A DNA stretch of 64,000 nucleotides, taken from contig NZ_CP063056.1 of assembly GCF_015356115.1 (NCBI RefSeq), positions 1,860,001 to 1,924,000 on the forward strand, written 5' to 3'. This stretch comes from Rodentibacter haemolyticus (lineage in GTDB: Bacteria; Pseudomonadota; Gammaproteobacteria; Enterobacterales; Pasteurellaceae). The position numbers and the translations under genes are program-made. Shown here piece by piece: positions 7,426-16,889 of the stretch. How positions within the stretch are numbered: the first letter of the stretch is position 1; each line of letters starts with the position of its first letter. The notes beneath the pieces are model-generated. The model ran no database searches. It saw only the letters and a list, made by a program, of their open reading frames with translations, and was not told the origin of the DNA.

Positions 7426-8748
7426 ATGAATTTATCCCGATTTGAACAATTCGATCTTTCCCCCGAACTTCTCAAAGCCCTAGATAAAAAAGGTTATTCC
7501 CGCCCGACAGCGATCCAACTTGAAGCTATTCCGGCTGCGATGGAAGAGCGTGATGTGCTGGGCTCTGCACCAACCGGCACGGGGAAAACCGCTGCGTTTT
7601 TATTGCCGGCATTACAACATTTGTTGGATACTCCCCGCCGTAAACCCGGGCCACCGCGTATTTTGGTGCTGACACCAACGCGTGAATTGGCAATGCAAGT
7701 GGCGGAACAGGCGGAAGAATTAGCGCAATTTACGCATTTGAAAATTGCAACGATTACCGGTGGTGTGGCGTATCAGAATCACGGTGAAGTGTTCAATACC
7801 AATCAAGATCTTGTGGTAGCAACGCCGGGACGGTTGTTGCAATATATTCAAGAGGAAAATTTTGATTGTCGTTCGGTGGAAATTTTGATCTTTGACGAAG
7901 CGGACAGAATGTTACAAATGGGCTTTGGACAAGATGCGGAAAAAATTGCGGCGGAAACCCGTTGGCGCAAACAAACCTTGCTTTTCTCTGCCACCCTTGA
8001 AGGAGAATTATTGATCGATTTTACGGAACGCTTGTTGAATGATCCGGTAAAAGTGGTGGCTGAACCAAGCCGCCGTGAACGTAAAAAAATCAATCAATGG
8101 TATTACCACGCAGATAGTAAAGAACACAAAATCAAATTGCTTGCCCGTTTTATCGAGACGGAAGAAATAAGCCGAGGGATTGTCTTTGTTCGCCGTCGTG
8201 AAGAGGCTCGAGAGTTGTCCGAAACGTTGCGTAAACGCGGGATTCGTTCCACTTATTTGGAAGGTGAAATGGCGCAAACTCAGCGCAATAACGCCATTGA
8301 TAAACTTAAATCAGGCGTTGTAGCGGTGTTGGTGGCAACGGATGTGGCAGCACGGGGCATTGATATTGATGATGTTACCCACGTGATGAATTTTGACCTT
8401 CCATACAGTGCTGATACTTATTTGCACCGTATCGGACGCACGGCACGTGCCGGCAAAAAAGGCACGGCAGTCTCTTTTGTGGAAGCGCACGATTATAAAT
8501 TACTCGGCAAAATTAAACGTTATACGGAAGAAATTTTAAAATCCCGTATTTTAGAGGGATTAGAACCTCGCACTAAGCCACCCAAAGACGGTGAAGTAAA
8601 ATCCGTCAGCAAAAAACAAAAAGCGCGAATTAAAGAAAAACGGGAAGAAAGGAAAAAAACCGATATGAAGAAAAAGGTAAAATTACGTCATAAAGAGACA
8701 AAAAATATCGGAAAACGCCGTAAGCCGAGTTCTGGGCAGGGAAGTTAG
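7426..8748 (+). CDS. srmB: DEAD-box RNA helicase SrmB
   Basis: SrmB is an ATP-dependent RNA helicase that acts early in 50S ribosome assembly. The 440-residue protein (E. coli 444) has the Q motif (YSRPTAIQLEAIP), Walker A SAPTGTGKT at about 48-56, PTRELAMQV, DEAD box IFDEADRML, SAT motif (FSATLEG) and the C-terminal HRIGRTARAG. The tail is lysine- and arginine-rich (KKQKARIKEKREER), as in SrmB. It is divergent from trmN6 across 88 bases containing a USS. Confidence 0.95.
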   Translation: MNLSRFEQFDLSPELLKALDKKGYSRPTAIQLEAIPAAMEERDVLGSAPTGTGKTAAFLLPALQHLLDTPRRKPGPPRILVLTPTRELAMQVAEQAEELAQFTHLKIATITGGVAYQNHGEVFNTNQDLVVATPGRLLQYIQEENFDCRSVEILIFDEADRMLQMGFGQDAEKIAAETRWRKQTLLFSATLEGELLIDFTERLLNDPVKVVAEPSRRERKKINQWYYHADSKEHKIKLLARFIETEEISRGIVFVRRREEARELSETLRKRGIRSTYLEGEMAQTQRNNAIDKLKSGVVAVLVATDVAARGIDIDDVTHVMNFDLPYSADTYLHRIGRTARAGKKGTAVSFVEAHDYKLLGKIKRYTEEILKSRILEGLEPRTKPPKDGEVKSVSKKQKARIKEKREERKKTDMKKKVKLRHKETKNIGKRRKPSSGQGS

Positions 8749-8759
8749 AAACTGGGCGA

Positions 8760-8881
8760 TTTATAAGGGTAGGGAGCGTTAGGCGAAGCAGTAAGATTTA
8801 TCAATCGATTTCATTACGGTGCGCTGCGGTTTCACCTAACCGCTCCCTATAATGATTTGTGCAACTGCCACATAATAATGG
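8760..8881. repeat. MITE-like repeat, copy 3, left end degenerate
   Basis: The right end TGATTTGTGCAACTGCCACATAATAATGG (8853-8881, split here by TTGTGCAACTG and CACATAATA) matches the family terminal repeat. The interior pairs GGGAGCGTTAGG with CCTAACCGCTCCC. A clear left terminal repeat is not seen, so this copy is probably truncated. It lies between srmB and rpsT. Confidence 0.6.
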
Positions 8882-8928
8882 ATATTTTGAATATATTGAC
8901 CGCACTTTTTTACTTAATTTTAAGCGAT

Positions 8929-8961
8929 AAAAAAACCGCACCTTTAAAGTGCGGTTTTTTT
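8929..8961 (-). terminator. USS-dyad terminator of rpsT
   Basis: AAAAAAACCGCAC and GTGCGGTTTTTTT form a stem around a CTTTAAA loop region, with U-runs on either strand. It lies 13 bases past the rpsT stop codon. Inverted USS pairs acting as terminators are well known in Haemophilus. Confidence 0.85.
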
Positions 8962-8974
8962 CAAGCTGTTTTAA

Positions 8975-9238
8975 TTACGCTAACTTTTTGATTTGTGCAG
9001 CTAATTTAGATTTGTGGTTGGCTGCTTTGTTGGCGTGGATTAAGCCTTTAGATGCCATACGGTCAACAACTTTTTGCATTTCAACGAATGCTGCTTCGGC
9101 TGCTGCTTTTTCACCTGCCGCTACTTGAGCATAGACTTTTTTGATGTAAGTACGCATCATAGAGCGTTGGCTTGCGTTGTGTTGGCGACGTTTTTCAGAT
9201 TGGATCGCGCGTTTTTTTGCTGACTTGATATTAGCCAA
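8975..9238 (-). CDS. rpsT: 30S ribosomal protein S20
   Basis: The 87-residue basic protein begins ANIKSAKKRAIQSEKRRQHNA after the initiator and matches S20 across its length. The start is TTG at 9238: the ribosome site AGGAG lies 7 bases upstream of it, and it gives the usual 87 residues. A second TTG at 9244 is only one base from AGGAG and adds two residues. UUG initiation is also used by E. coli rpsT, where it is part of weak, autoregulated translation. S20 binds 16S rRNA during 30S assembly. It is divergent from murJ. Confidence 0.96.
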   Translation of the reverse strand: MANIKSAKKRAIQSEKRRQHNASQRSMMRTYIKKVYAQVAAGEKAAAEAAFVEMQKVVDRMASKGLIHANKAANHKSKLAAQIKKLA

Positions 9239-9505
9239 GGTCAAACTCCTAAAATTTCTGTTGATTGATAGACAAAATAAAGGGCGTCAATATGCCGATT
9301 TTTTATACTTTTGTCAATGAAATATTTGTGTTGATTTCGGTGAGACACAACCGAAAGTAAGCATCGTTATTTTCACAAGCGCTTTCAATAGGGGCTCACA
9401 CAAACGATGTGGGGCGGATTTTATCAGTTTTTTTTGGCGGAATATAGCGTAAAAACAAAATTTCTATACAATTAGACAAAATTTTTCAGCTAAGAGAACA
9501 GTATT

Positions 9506-11080
9506 TTGAGTAAACGACTTTTGAAATCGGGTGTGATTGTCAGCAGTATGACTTTATTATCACGCATATTAGGTTTAGTACGTGATGTGGTTATCGCTCA
9601 TCTTATCGGTGCCGGGGCGGCGGCAGATGTCTTTTTATTTGCCAATCGTATCCCCAATTTTCTACGCCGTTTATTTGCCGAAGGGGCGTTTTCTCAAGCC
9701 TTTGTTCCCGTATTGGCGGAATATCGCAAATCAGGTGATCTTGATAAAACCCGTGAATTTATCGGCAAGGTCTCGGGAACATTGGGCGGTTTGGTGAGTA
9801 TTGTAACCCTTCTTGCGATGGTGGGCTCTCCCCTCGTTGCCGCTTTATTCGGAATGGGGTGGTTTACCGATTGGTTAAATGATGGTCCTGATGCCCATAA
9901 GTTTGAACAAGCCTCATTATTGCTCAAAATCACTTTTCCTTATTTATGGTTTGTTACCTTTGTGGCGTTGTCCGGTGCGGTGTTGAATACGCTCGGTAAA
10001 TTCGGCGTGATGTCTTTCTCTCCCGTGCTGTTAAATATTGCGATGATTGCGACCGCACTTTTTCTTGCGCCGCAAATGGATAACCCCGATCTTGCCCTTG
10101 CAATCGGTATTTTCATTGGCGGTTTATTGCAATTTTTGTTTCAAATTCCCTTTATGAAAAAAGCCGGGCTGTTAGTGAAACCCAAATGGGCTTGGCACGA
10201 TGAAGGCGTAGTGAAAATTCGTAAGTTAATGATTCCTGCATTATTCGGCGTATCGGTGAGTCAAATTAATTTATTGCTGGATACGGTGATTGCCAGTTTC
10301 CTTATGACAGGTTCTATCAGCTGGCTTTACTATTCTGATCGCCTACTTGAATTTCCTCTCGGTTTATTTGGCATCGCCATTTCAACGGTAATTTTACCGA
10401 CGCTTGCCCGTCATCACGTTAATCGTGAAGATGATTCAGCACAAAGTGCGGTCGATTTTCGTAACACGATGGATTGGGGAGTACGTATGATTTTATTACT
10501 CGGAGTCCCCGCCGCCGTCGGCATTGCGGTGTTAGCGCAACCTATGCTGCTTACCCTGTTTATGCGCGGCAGTTTCACCCTAAATGATGTGCATTCGGCT
10601 TCTTATTCTTTATGGGCGTTTAATGCGGGTTTACTGAGTTTTATGCTGATTAAAATTCTCGCAAACGGTTATTACGCACGCCAAGATACGAAAACACCGG
10701 TGAAAATCGGTATTATCGCGATGGTGAGCAATATGGGATTTAATTTGTTAGCGATTCCGTTTAGTTATGTCGGGTTAGCGATTGCTTCTGCAATGTCGGC
10801 GACGCTCAACGCCTATTTGCTTTATCGGGGTTTAGTGAAGACGGAGGTGTACCGTTTCTCACGTAAAAGTGCGGTCTTTTTTGTGAAAGTTTTATTTGCC
10901 GCACTCGCTATGGGCGCTGTCGTATGGTATTACGTCCCGGCTATTAATGAGTGGGCTATAATGAGTTTTATGATGCGTGTGTATTGGTTGGGCTGGCTGA
11001 TTGCCTTGGCTGTGATTGTTTATTCGATAACATTGATTTTATTAGGGATTCGCAAGCACCATTTGCTGACAAGAAACTAA
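9506..11080 (+). CDS. murJ: Lipid II flippase MurJ
   Basis: MurJ (MviN) moves lipid II across the inner membrane for peptidoglycan synthesis. The 524-residue protein has about 14 hydrophobic segments and the family N-terminus LLKSGVIVSSMTLLSRILGLVRD. Further MurJ signatures are NRIPNFLRRLFAEGAFSQAF and SWLYYSDRLLEFPLGLFG. The start is TTG, following AAGAGAACAGTAT; no ATG is available close by. Several USSs lie inside the frame. It precedes ribF by 46 bases. Confidence 0.95.
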   Translation: MSKRLLKSGVIVSSMTLLSRILGLVRDVVIAHLIGAGAAADVFLFANRIPNFLRRLFAEGAFSQAFVPVLAEYRKSGDLDKTREFIGKVSGTLGGLVSIVTLLAMVGSPLVAALFGMGWFTDWLNDGPDAHKFEQASLLLKITFPYLWFVTFVALSGAVLNTLGKFGVMSFSPVLLNIAMIATALFLAPQMDNPDLALAIGIFIGGLLQFLFQIPFMKKAGLLVKPKWAWHDEGVVKIRKLMIPALFGVSVSQINLLLDTVIASFLMTGSISWLYYSDRLLEFPLGLFGIAISTVILPTLARHHVNREDDSAQSAVDFRNTMDWGVRMILLLGVPAAVGIAVLAQPMLLTLFMRGSFTLNDVHSASYSLWAFNAGLLSFMLIKILANGYYARQDTKTPVKIGIIAMVSNMGFNLLAIPFSYVGLAIASAMSATLNAYLLYRGLVKTEVYRFSRKSAVFFVKVLFAALAMGAVVWYYVPAINEWAIMSFMMRVYWLGWLIALAVIVYSITLILLGIRKHHLLTRN

Positions 11081-11126
11081 CTTACCGCTATAATGCCGAA
11101 ATTCTGTTATTTTCGTGGATAAGGAC

Positions 11127-12065
11127 ATGCAATTAATTCGCGGGCTAGGTAATGTAAGTCGTGTTTCTCAAGGTTGTGCGCTAACAATCGGCAACTTTGA
11201 TGGCGTGCATTTAGGGCATCAAGCCGTGTTGCGACATCTTCGCCAAAAAGCCGATGAGTTACATTTGCCGATGGTGGTATTGTTATTTGAACCGCAGCCC
11301 CGCGAATATTTTATGATTGAAAATGCACCGGCGCGTTTAATGCGTTTGCGTGATAAACTCCACTATCTGCAACAAGCGAAAGTTGATTTTGTCGTCGTTC
11401 AAAAATTTGACCGCACTTTTGCCGAACAGCCGCCGGCGCAATTTATTGAAGACGGACTGGTAAAACGGCTAAATGTAAAATTTTTAAGTATTGGTGATGA
11501 TTTCAGATTCGGTTTGAATCGCCAAGGCAGCTTTACTATGTTGCAGGAAGCAGGCAAACGGTTTGGTTTTACGGTGGAAGATAATCACAGTTTCTGTTTT
11601 AATGCACAACGCATTAGTAGTACGGCGATTCGTGAAGCCCTTGCCGCCGATAATTTACTTTTGGCAGAACGTTTGCTCGGTAAACCTTATCGAATTTTCG
11701 GGCGGGTGATTCACGGCAATAAATTAGGGAGAACCATCGGTTTCCCCACGGCAAATATTCGTTTACACCGCCAAGTGAACCCGGTTAAGGGCGTGTATGC
11801 CGTTAAAGTGTGGTTAAAATCCGGCGAGTTTTTCAATGGTGTGGCAAATATCGGCAAACGCCCGACAATCAATGGGACGATTCAATTACTGGAAGTGTAC
11901 TTATTTGATTTTTCACGAGATATTTACGGCGAACATATTGAAGTTGAGTTCTGCCATAAAATTAGAAATGAAATAAAATTTCCGTCTTTTGATGATTTAA
12001 AAGCGCAAATTGAATGTGATGTAGAAATAGCGAAAGCGTTTTTTAGTAAGAATTTAAAAATGTAA
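11127..12065 (+). CDS. ribF: Bifunctional riboflavin kinase/FAD synthetase RibF
   Basis: RibF phosphorylates riboflavin to FMN and adenylylates FMN to FAD. The N-terminal nucleotidyltransferase domain has TIGNFDGVHLGHQAVL and ISSTAIREAL. The C-terminal flavokinase domain has GRVIHGNKLGRTIGFPTANI and the late GVANIGKRPT. The ATG at 11127 gives MQLIRGLGNVS, aligned with other RibF starts. A GTG at 11115 would add four residues. The AAGGA before the ATG is unusually close (1 base), so the start is not certain. It is followed by ileS. Confidence 0.94.
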   Translation: MQLIRGLGNVSRVSQGCALTIGNFDGVHLGHQAVLRHLRQKADELHLPMVVLLFEPQPREYFMIENAPARLMRLRDKLHYLQQAKVDFVVVQKFDRTFAEQPPAQFIEDGLVKRLNVKFLSIGDDFRFGLNRQGSFTMLQEAGKRFGFTVEDNHSFCFNAQRISSTAIREALAADNLLLAERLLGKPYRIFGRVIHGNKLGRTIGFPTANIRLHRQVNPVKGVYAVKVWLKSGEFFNGVANIGKRPTINGTIQLLEVYLFDFSRDIYGEHIEVEFCHKIRNEIKFPSFDDLKAQIECDVEIAKAFFSKNLKM

Positions 12066-12080
12066 AAATTGGGAAATAAA

Positions 12081-14906
12081 ATGACAGCTGATTACAAAAA
12101 CACCCTTAACCTACCGGAAACAGGTTTTCCGATGCGTGGCGATTTAGCGAAACGCGAGCCTGTGATGCTAAAAAATTGGTATGAGAAAAATCTTTACCAA
12201 AAAATTCGTCAGGCTTCCAAAGGCAAAAAATCCTTTATTTTGCATGATGGTCCTCCGTATGCGAACGGCAGTATTCATATCGGTCATGCTGTCAATAAGA
12301 TTCTGAAAGATATTATCATTAAATCCAAAACCGCATTAGGTTTTGATTCACCTTATATTCCGGGCTGGGATTGCCACGGCTTGCCGATTGAATTAAAAGT
12401 AGAAGGTTTGGTGGGAAAACCGAATGAGAAAGTTTCGGCGGCGGAGTTTCGTCAAAAATGTCGAGAATATGCAGCGGAGCAAGTGGAAGGACAAAAGAAA
12501 GATTTTATCCGTTTAGGTGTATTGGGTGATTGGGATAATCCGTATTTAACGATGAATTTCGATACGGAAGCCAATATTATCCGCACTTTGGGGAAAGTGA
12601 TAGAGAACGGTCATTTATACAAAGGTTCCAAGCCGGTTCACTGGTGTTTGGATTGTGGATCTTCTTTAGCCGAAGCGGAAGTAGAGTACGAAGATAAAGT
12701 TTCTCCATCAATTTATGTGCGTTTTCCGGCGGAAAGTGCGGTCGAAATTGAAGCGAAATTTAATGCACAAGGCAAGGGAGAAGGGAACCTTTCCGCAGTG
12801 ATTTGGACAACCACACCTTGGACAATTCCGTCAAACCGAGCCATAGCGGTTAATGCCGAGCTTGAATATCAATTGATTCAACTTGGCGATGAACGGGTAA
12901 TTTTAGCGGCTGAACTGGTAGAATCAGTGGCGAAAGCCGTCGGCGTTGAAAATGTGGAAGTGTTGGGTTCTGCAAAAGGGAAAACGCTTGAGCTTACCCG
13001 TTTTCATCATCCGTTCTATGATTATACCGTACCTGTGATCTTAGGGGATCACGTTACCACCGATGGCGGTACGGGATTGGTTCATACAGCCCCGGATCAT
13101 GGTTTAGACGACTTTATCATAAGTAAACAATATGATTTACCAATGGCAGGTTTAGTATCTAATGACGGCAAGTTTATTTCGAGTACGCCGTTTTTTGCAG
13201 GAAAAGGTGTGTTTGAAGCAAATCCGCTCGTGGTTGAAAAATTACAAGAAACGGGTAATTTACTGAAAGTCGAAAAAATTAAGCATAGTTATCCGCACTG
13301 TTGGCGTCATAAAACGCCTATTATCTTCCGTGCCACACCACAATGGTTTATTGGTATGGAAGTACAGAGGTTGCGCCCGCAAGCATTAGGCGAAATTAAA
13401 CAAGTGCGTTGGATCCCGGATTGGGGGCAAGCCCGCATTGAAAAAATGGTAGAGAATCGCCCTGATTGGTGTATTTCCCGTCAGCGTACTTGGGGCGTGC
13501 CGATGACGATGTTCGTGCATAAAGAAACGGAAGAATTGCACCCACGCACACTAGAATTACTTGAAGAAGTGGCAAAACGTGTAGAAAAAGCAGGCATTCA
13601 GGCTTGGTGGGATTTAGACGAGAAAGAATTATTAGGCGCTGATGCGGAGCATTATCGTAAAGTGCCGGATACCCTAGATGTGTGGTTTGATTCCGGTTCA
13701 ACTTATTCTTCCGTAGTGGCGAATCGTCCTGAATTTAACGGTAATAGTGCGGATATGTACTTAGAGGGTTCCGATCAACACCGTGGTTGGTTTATGTCAT
13801 CTTTAATGCTTTCTACGGCAACGGATAACAAAGCCCCCTATAAACAGGTTCTCACGCATGGTTTCACGGTGGATGGGCAAGGCCGTAAAATGTCGAAGTC
13901 CATTGGCAATATCGTTACTCCGCAAGAGGTAATGGATAAATTCGGTGGCGATATTTTACGTTTATGGGTGGCATCTACCGACTATACCGGCGAGATGACC
14001 GTATCTGATGAGATTTTAAAACGTGCGGCGGATAGCTATCGCCGTATTCGTAACACCGCGCGTTTCTTGTTGGCGAACTTAAATGGTTTTGATCCGACAC
14101 GTGATTTAGTGAAAGCGGAAGAGATGGTGAGTTTGGATCGTTGGGCGGTGTCTTGCGCTTTAGAAGCACAGAAAGAGATTATTGAAGCCTACGATAACTA
14201 TCAATTCCACGCGGTAGTTCAACGCTTAATGCGCTTCTGTTCTGTGGAAATGGGATCATTCTATTTAGATATTATTAAAGATCGTCAATACACTACAAAA
14301 GCGAATAGCCTTGCCCGCCGTAGTTGCCAAACGGCATTATGGCATATTGCCGAAGCCTTAGTGCGTTGGATGGCACCAATCTTGTCGTTCACGGCTGATG
14401 AAATCTGGCAATACTTGCCGAAAACGGAAAATGAACGTGCGGAATTTGTTTTCACCGAAGAGTTTTACACAGGATTATTCGGTTTAGGTGAAAATGAGAA
14501 ATTAGATGATGCTTACTGGCAACAACTGATTAATGTGCGTTCCGAAGTAAACCGTGTATTAGAAGTTGCTCGTAACGAAAAAATTATCGGTGGTGGTTTA
14601 GAAGCGGAAGTTACCCTTTATGCGAACGATGAATACCGCACCTTGCTTGAACAACTTGGCGATGAGTTGCGTTTCGTCTTGATCACATCTAAAGCAATGG
14701 TAAAACCATTATCAGAAAAACCGTCTGATGTTGCGATGGGTGAGCTTGAAGGGATTGCGGTAAATGTAGTTCGCTCAAGCGGTGAAAAATGTCCTCGCTG
14801 CTGGCATTATTCCGATAAAATCGGCGTAAACCCGGCACACCCTGCATTGTGTTCTCGCTGTGTGGAAAATGTGGCGGGTAATGGCGAAGTACGCCGTTTT
14901 GCTTAG
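12081..14906 (+). CDS. ileS: Isoleucyl-tRNA synthetase
   Basis: IleS charges tRNA-Ile. The 941-residue class I synthetase has the HIGH motif (residues 66-69, ANGSIHIGHAVNKILKD), KMSKS (GRKMSKSIGN), the editing domain between them (WTTTPWTIPSNRA), and a C-terminal zinc finger CPRCWHY...CSRC. The start is the ATG at 12081, which gives the conserved TADYKNTLNLPETGFPMRGD and has TGGGAAA upstream; the TTG at 12069 is rejected. It follows ribF by 15 bases. A repeat begins 19 bases after the stop and separates it from lspA. Confidence 0.97.
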   Translation: MTADYKNTLNLPETGFPMRGDLAKREPVMLKNWYEKNLYQKIRQASKGKKSFILHDGPPYANGSIHIGHAVNKILKDIIIKSKTALGFDSPYIPGWDCHGLPIELKVEGLVGKPNEKVSAAEFRQKCREYAAEQVEGQKKDFIRLGVLGDWDNPYLTMNFDTEANIIRTLGKVIENGHLYKGSKPVHWCLDCGSSLAEAEVEYEDKVSPSIYVRFPAESAVEIEAKFNAQGKGEGNLSAVIWTTTPWTIPSNRAIAVNAELEYQLIQLGDERVILAAELVESVAKAVGVENVEVLGSAKGKTLELTRFHHPFYDYTVPVILGDHVTTDGGTGLVHTAPDHGLDDFIISKQYDLPMAGLVSNDGKFISSTPFFAGKGVFEANPLVVEKLQETGNLLKVEKIKHSYPHCWRHKTPIIFRATPQWFIGMEVQRLRPQALGEIKQVRWIPDWGQARIEKMVENRPDWCISRQRTWGVPMTMFVHKETEELHPRTLELLEEVAKRVEKAGIQAWWDLDEKELLGADAEHYRKVPDTLDVWFDSGSTYSSVVANRPEFNGNSADMYLEGSDQHRGWFMSSLMLSTATDNKAPYKQVLTHGFTVDGQGRKMSKSIGNIVTPQEVMDKFGGDILRLWVASTDYTGEMTVSDEILKRAADSYRRIRNTARFLLANLNGFDPTRDLVKAEEMVSLDRWAVSCALEAQKEIIEAYDNYQFHAVVQRLMRFCSVEMGSFYLDIIKDRQYTTKANSLARRSCQTALWHIAEALVRWMAPILSFTADEIWQYLPKTENERAEFVFTEEFYTGLFGLGENEKLDDAYWQQLINVRSEVNRVLEVARNEKIIGGGLEAEVTLYANDEYRTLLEQLGDELRFVLITSKAMVKPLSEKPSDVAMGELEGIAVNVVRSSGEKCPRCWHYSDKIGVNPAHPALCSRCVENVAGNGEVRRFA

Positions 14907-14924
14907 TCGCCGTTTATCGTTTTG

Positions 14925-15031
14925 AAAAGTGCGGTCATAAAATCTTTAGATTTTGAACGTTGGCTTGCCAACGGTGCCGCAAGGCATAACAATCGCTCAT
15001 AGCGATTGTGTATAATTTTGACCGCACTTTT
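14925..15031 (-). repeat. Four-hairpin USS-bounded repeat, copy B
   Basis: This copy is inverted relative to the others in the + numbering. It has complete USSs at both ends (AAAAGTGCGGTCA and TGACCGCACTTTT). Between them are the four hairpins, with hairpin 1 (CAATCGCTATGAGCGATTG) and hairpin 3 (CGTTGGCTTGCCAACG) perfect. The end with the hairpin-4 USS lies 19 bases after the ileS stop codon. Confidence 0.85.
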
Positions 15032-15036
15032 TTGAT

Positions 15037-15200
15037 ATTGTGTGGCAGTTGCATAAAATATCAATATTATGTACAAATCATCGTAAGGTGTCGTTAGGCG
15101 AACCCATCCATAACGCACCAATAGATTTCGTAGGGTGGGCAACTTGTTGCCCACCGATTCAGAGGAATCTCAATGGTGGGCAACAAGTTGCCCACCCTAC
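15037..15200. repeat. MITE-like repeat, copy 4, with 26/27-bp inverted arms
   Basis: It starts with the GTGTGGCAGTTGCATAAA terminal segment and contains the module CGTAAGGTGTCGTTAGGCGAA...AACGCACCAATAG. It ends in the same palindromic arms as the 4650 copy, at 15130-15156 and 15174-15200, which differ from a perfect inverted repeat at one base. It lies between ileS and lspA, so together with copy B it fills the 368-base gap. Confidence 0.75.
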
Positions 15201-15274
15201 TTTTCTTTTCTAACTGATTAAAATCGCAAACGGGCGGAAATCATTCCGTACAGTGAATATTTAGGAATACATCA

Positions 15275-15793
15275 ATGACAAAAAACAAAACGGGACTTTC
15301 TTTTCTTTGGCTAAGTGCGGTCGCTTTTGCTCTTGATTTACTCATCAAGTACATCGTAGTACAGAAGTTTGATTTATACGAAAGCGTAAACATACTGCCG
15401 ATATTTAATCTTACTTATGTACGCAATTACGGCGCGGCATTTAGCTTTTTGGCGGATCATGACGGCTGGCAACAATACTTCTTTATTATTTTAGCGTTAC
15501 TGATTTCTTCGATGTTGATCTATTTCTTAGCCAAAAATCAGGCGGATCAAAAAATTCAAAATACGGCTTATGCATTGATTATCGGCGGAGCCTTAGCCAA
15601 TATGACGGATCGTGCTTACAACGGTTTCGTTGTGGATTTTTTAGATTTCTACTGGGATATTTATCACTATCCTGTGTTTAATGTCGCAGATATTGCGATT
15701 TGTATCGGTGCGGGATTATTGGCGCTTGATGCTTTTAAAAGCGAAAAGAAAAAAGTACAGACTCAACAGCAGGAAAAGAGCGGTCAAAAATGA
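15275..15793 (+). CDS. lspA: Lipoprotein signal peptidase
   Basis: LspA is the inner-membrane aspartic protease that cleaves prolipoprotein signal peptides after lipid attachment. The 172-residue protein has four hydrophobic segments. The conserved blocks are LTYVRNYGAAFSFL, GGALANMTDRAYNGFVVDFLDF and FNVADIAICIG; the aspartates of the last two blocks are the expected catalytic pair. The last 4 bases (ATGA) overlap ispH, so the two are translationally coupled. In E. coli fkpB lies between them; it is absent here. Confidence 0.96.
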   Translation: MTKNKTGLSFLWLSAVAFALDLLIKYIVVQKFDLYESVNILPIFNLTYVRNYGAAFSFLADHDGWQQYFFIILALLISSMLIYFLAKNQADQKIQNTAYALIIGGALANMTDRAYNGFVVDFLDFYWDIYHYPVFNVADIAICIGAGLLALDAFKSEKKKVQTQQQEKSGQK

Positions 15794-16734
15794 AGATAAT
15801 TTTAGCGAATCCGCGGGGATTTTGTGCCGGTGTAGATCGTGCCATTAGTATTGTAGAACTTGCTCTTGAAATTCACGGCGCACCGATTTATGTACGCCAC
15901 GAAGTCGTGCATAACCGCTTTGTGGTGAACGGATTACGTGAACGCGGTGCAATTTTTGTGGAAGAATTAAACGAAGTACCGGACGGCGCAATCGTGATTT
16001 TCTCTGCTCACGGCGTATCTCAAGCAGTGCGTCAAGAGGCGAAAGATCGTCAACTCAAAGTGTTTGATGCTACTTGCCCATTGGTGACCAAAGTACATAT
16101 GCAAGTTGCACGTGCCAGCCGTAAAGGAACAAAAGCAATCCTTATCGGTCATAAAGGTCACCCCGAAGTAGAGGGTACTATGGGGCAATATAGCAATGAT
16201 GAAGGCGGCATTTATTTGATCGAGAGCGTGGAAGATATTTCACGTTTACCGGTGCAGGAAAATGATGACCTCACTTTTATGACACAAACTACGCTTTCAT
16301 TAGATGATACCGCAGAAACGATCAGTGCCTTGAAAGAGAAATATCCGGCAATTCAAGGGCCGCATAAAAATGATATTTGCTATGCCACAACCAATCGCCA
16401 AGAGGCTGTTCGGGAATTGGCAAAGTTATCGGATTTAGTGCTGGTGGTTGGCTCAAAAAATTCCTCAAATTCTAACCGTTTGGCGGAATTGGCTTCCCGT
16501 ATGGGGGTGAAATCACAACTTCTTGATGATCCTGAAGATATTCAAGCCGATTGGTTTGATAATGTGAAAACCATTGGTATTACTGCAGGTGCATCGGCTC
16601 CGGAAGAGTTAGTACAATCCATTATTTCCCGTCTTAAAGAATTTGGTGCAGATGAACTGGAAGAATTGCAGGGGCTTGAAGAAAATATGTTCTTTGAAGT
16701 ACCAAAGGAATTACGGATTAAGGAAATCAATTAA
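15790..16734 (+). CDS. ispH: 4-hydroxy-3-methylbut-2-enyl diphosphate reductase IspH
   Basis: IspH (LytB) is the last enzyme of the MEP isoprenoid pathway and uses a [4Fe-4S] cluster to form IPP and DMAPP. The 314-residue protein has the three cluster cysteines in NPRGFCAGVDRAI (Cys12), DATCPLVTKVH and NDICYATTNRQ. It also has EVVHNRFVVNGL and ITAGASAPEELV. It overlaps lspA by ATGA. A small hairpin at 16743-16764 follows the stop. Confidence 0.96.
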   Translation: MKIILANPRGFCAGVDRAISIVELALEIHGAPIYVRHEVVHNRFVVNGLRERGAIFVEELNEVPDGAIVIFSAHGVSQAVRQEAKDRQLKVFDATCPLVTKVHMQVARASRKGTKAILIGHKGHPEVEGTMGQYSNDEGGIYLIESVEDISRLPVQENDDLTFMTQTTLSLDDTAETISALKEKYPAIQGPHKNDICYATTNRQEAVRELAKLSDLVLVVGSKNSSNSNRLAELASRMGVKSQLLDDPEDIQADWFDNVKTIGITAGASAPEELVQSIISRLKEFGADELEELQGLEENMFFEVPKELRIKEIN

Positions 16735-16742
16735 AGAAAAAA

Positions 16743-16764
16743 CGGTATCCCAAATGAGATACCG
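16743..16764 (+). terminator. Hairpin after ispH
   Basis: A 7-bp stem CGGTATC/GATACCG lies 9 bases after the ispH stop, followed by CTTTAT. The U-run is short, so termination strength is uncertain. Confidence 0.5.
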
Positions 16765-16780
16765 CTTTATGGAGTGGTTC

Positions 16781-16886
16781 AAAGTGCGGTTAAAATTATA
16801 CACAATCGCTATGCGCGATTGTTATGCCTTGCGGCACCGTTGGCAAGCCAACGTTCAAAATCTAAAGATTTTGTGAGCGCACTTTT
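16781..16886 (+). repeat. Four-hairpin USS-bounded repeat, copy C
   Basis: A full USS (AAAGTGCGGT at 16781-16790) opens the element. Four hairpins follow, with hairpin 1 reading CAATCGCTATGCGCGATTG. It closes with an inverted, once-mutated USS (GAGCGCACTTTT). The closing end is 3 bases from the stop codon of the minus-strand TonB receptor gene. Confidence 0.85.
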
Positions 16887-16889
16887 GGT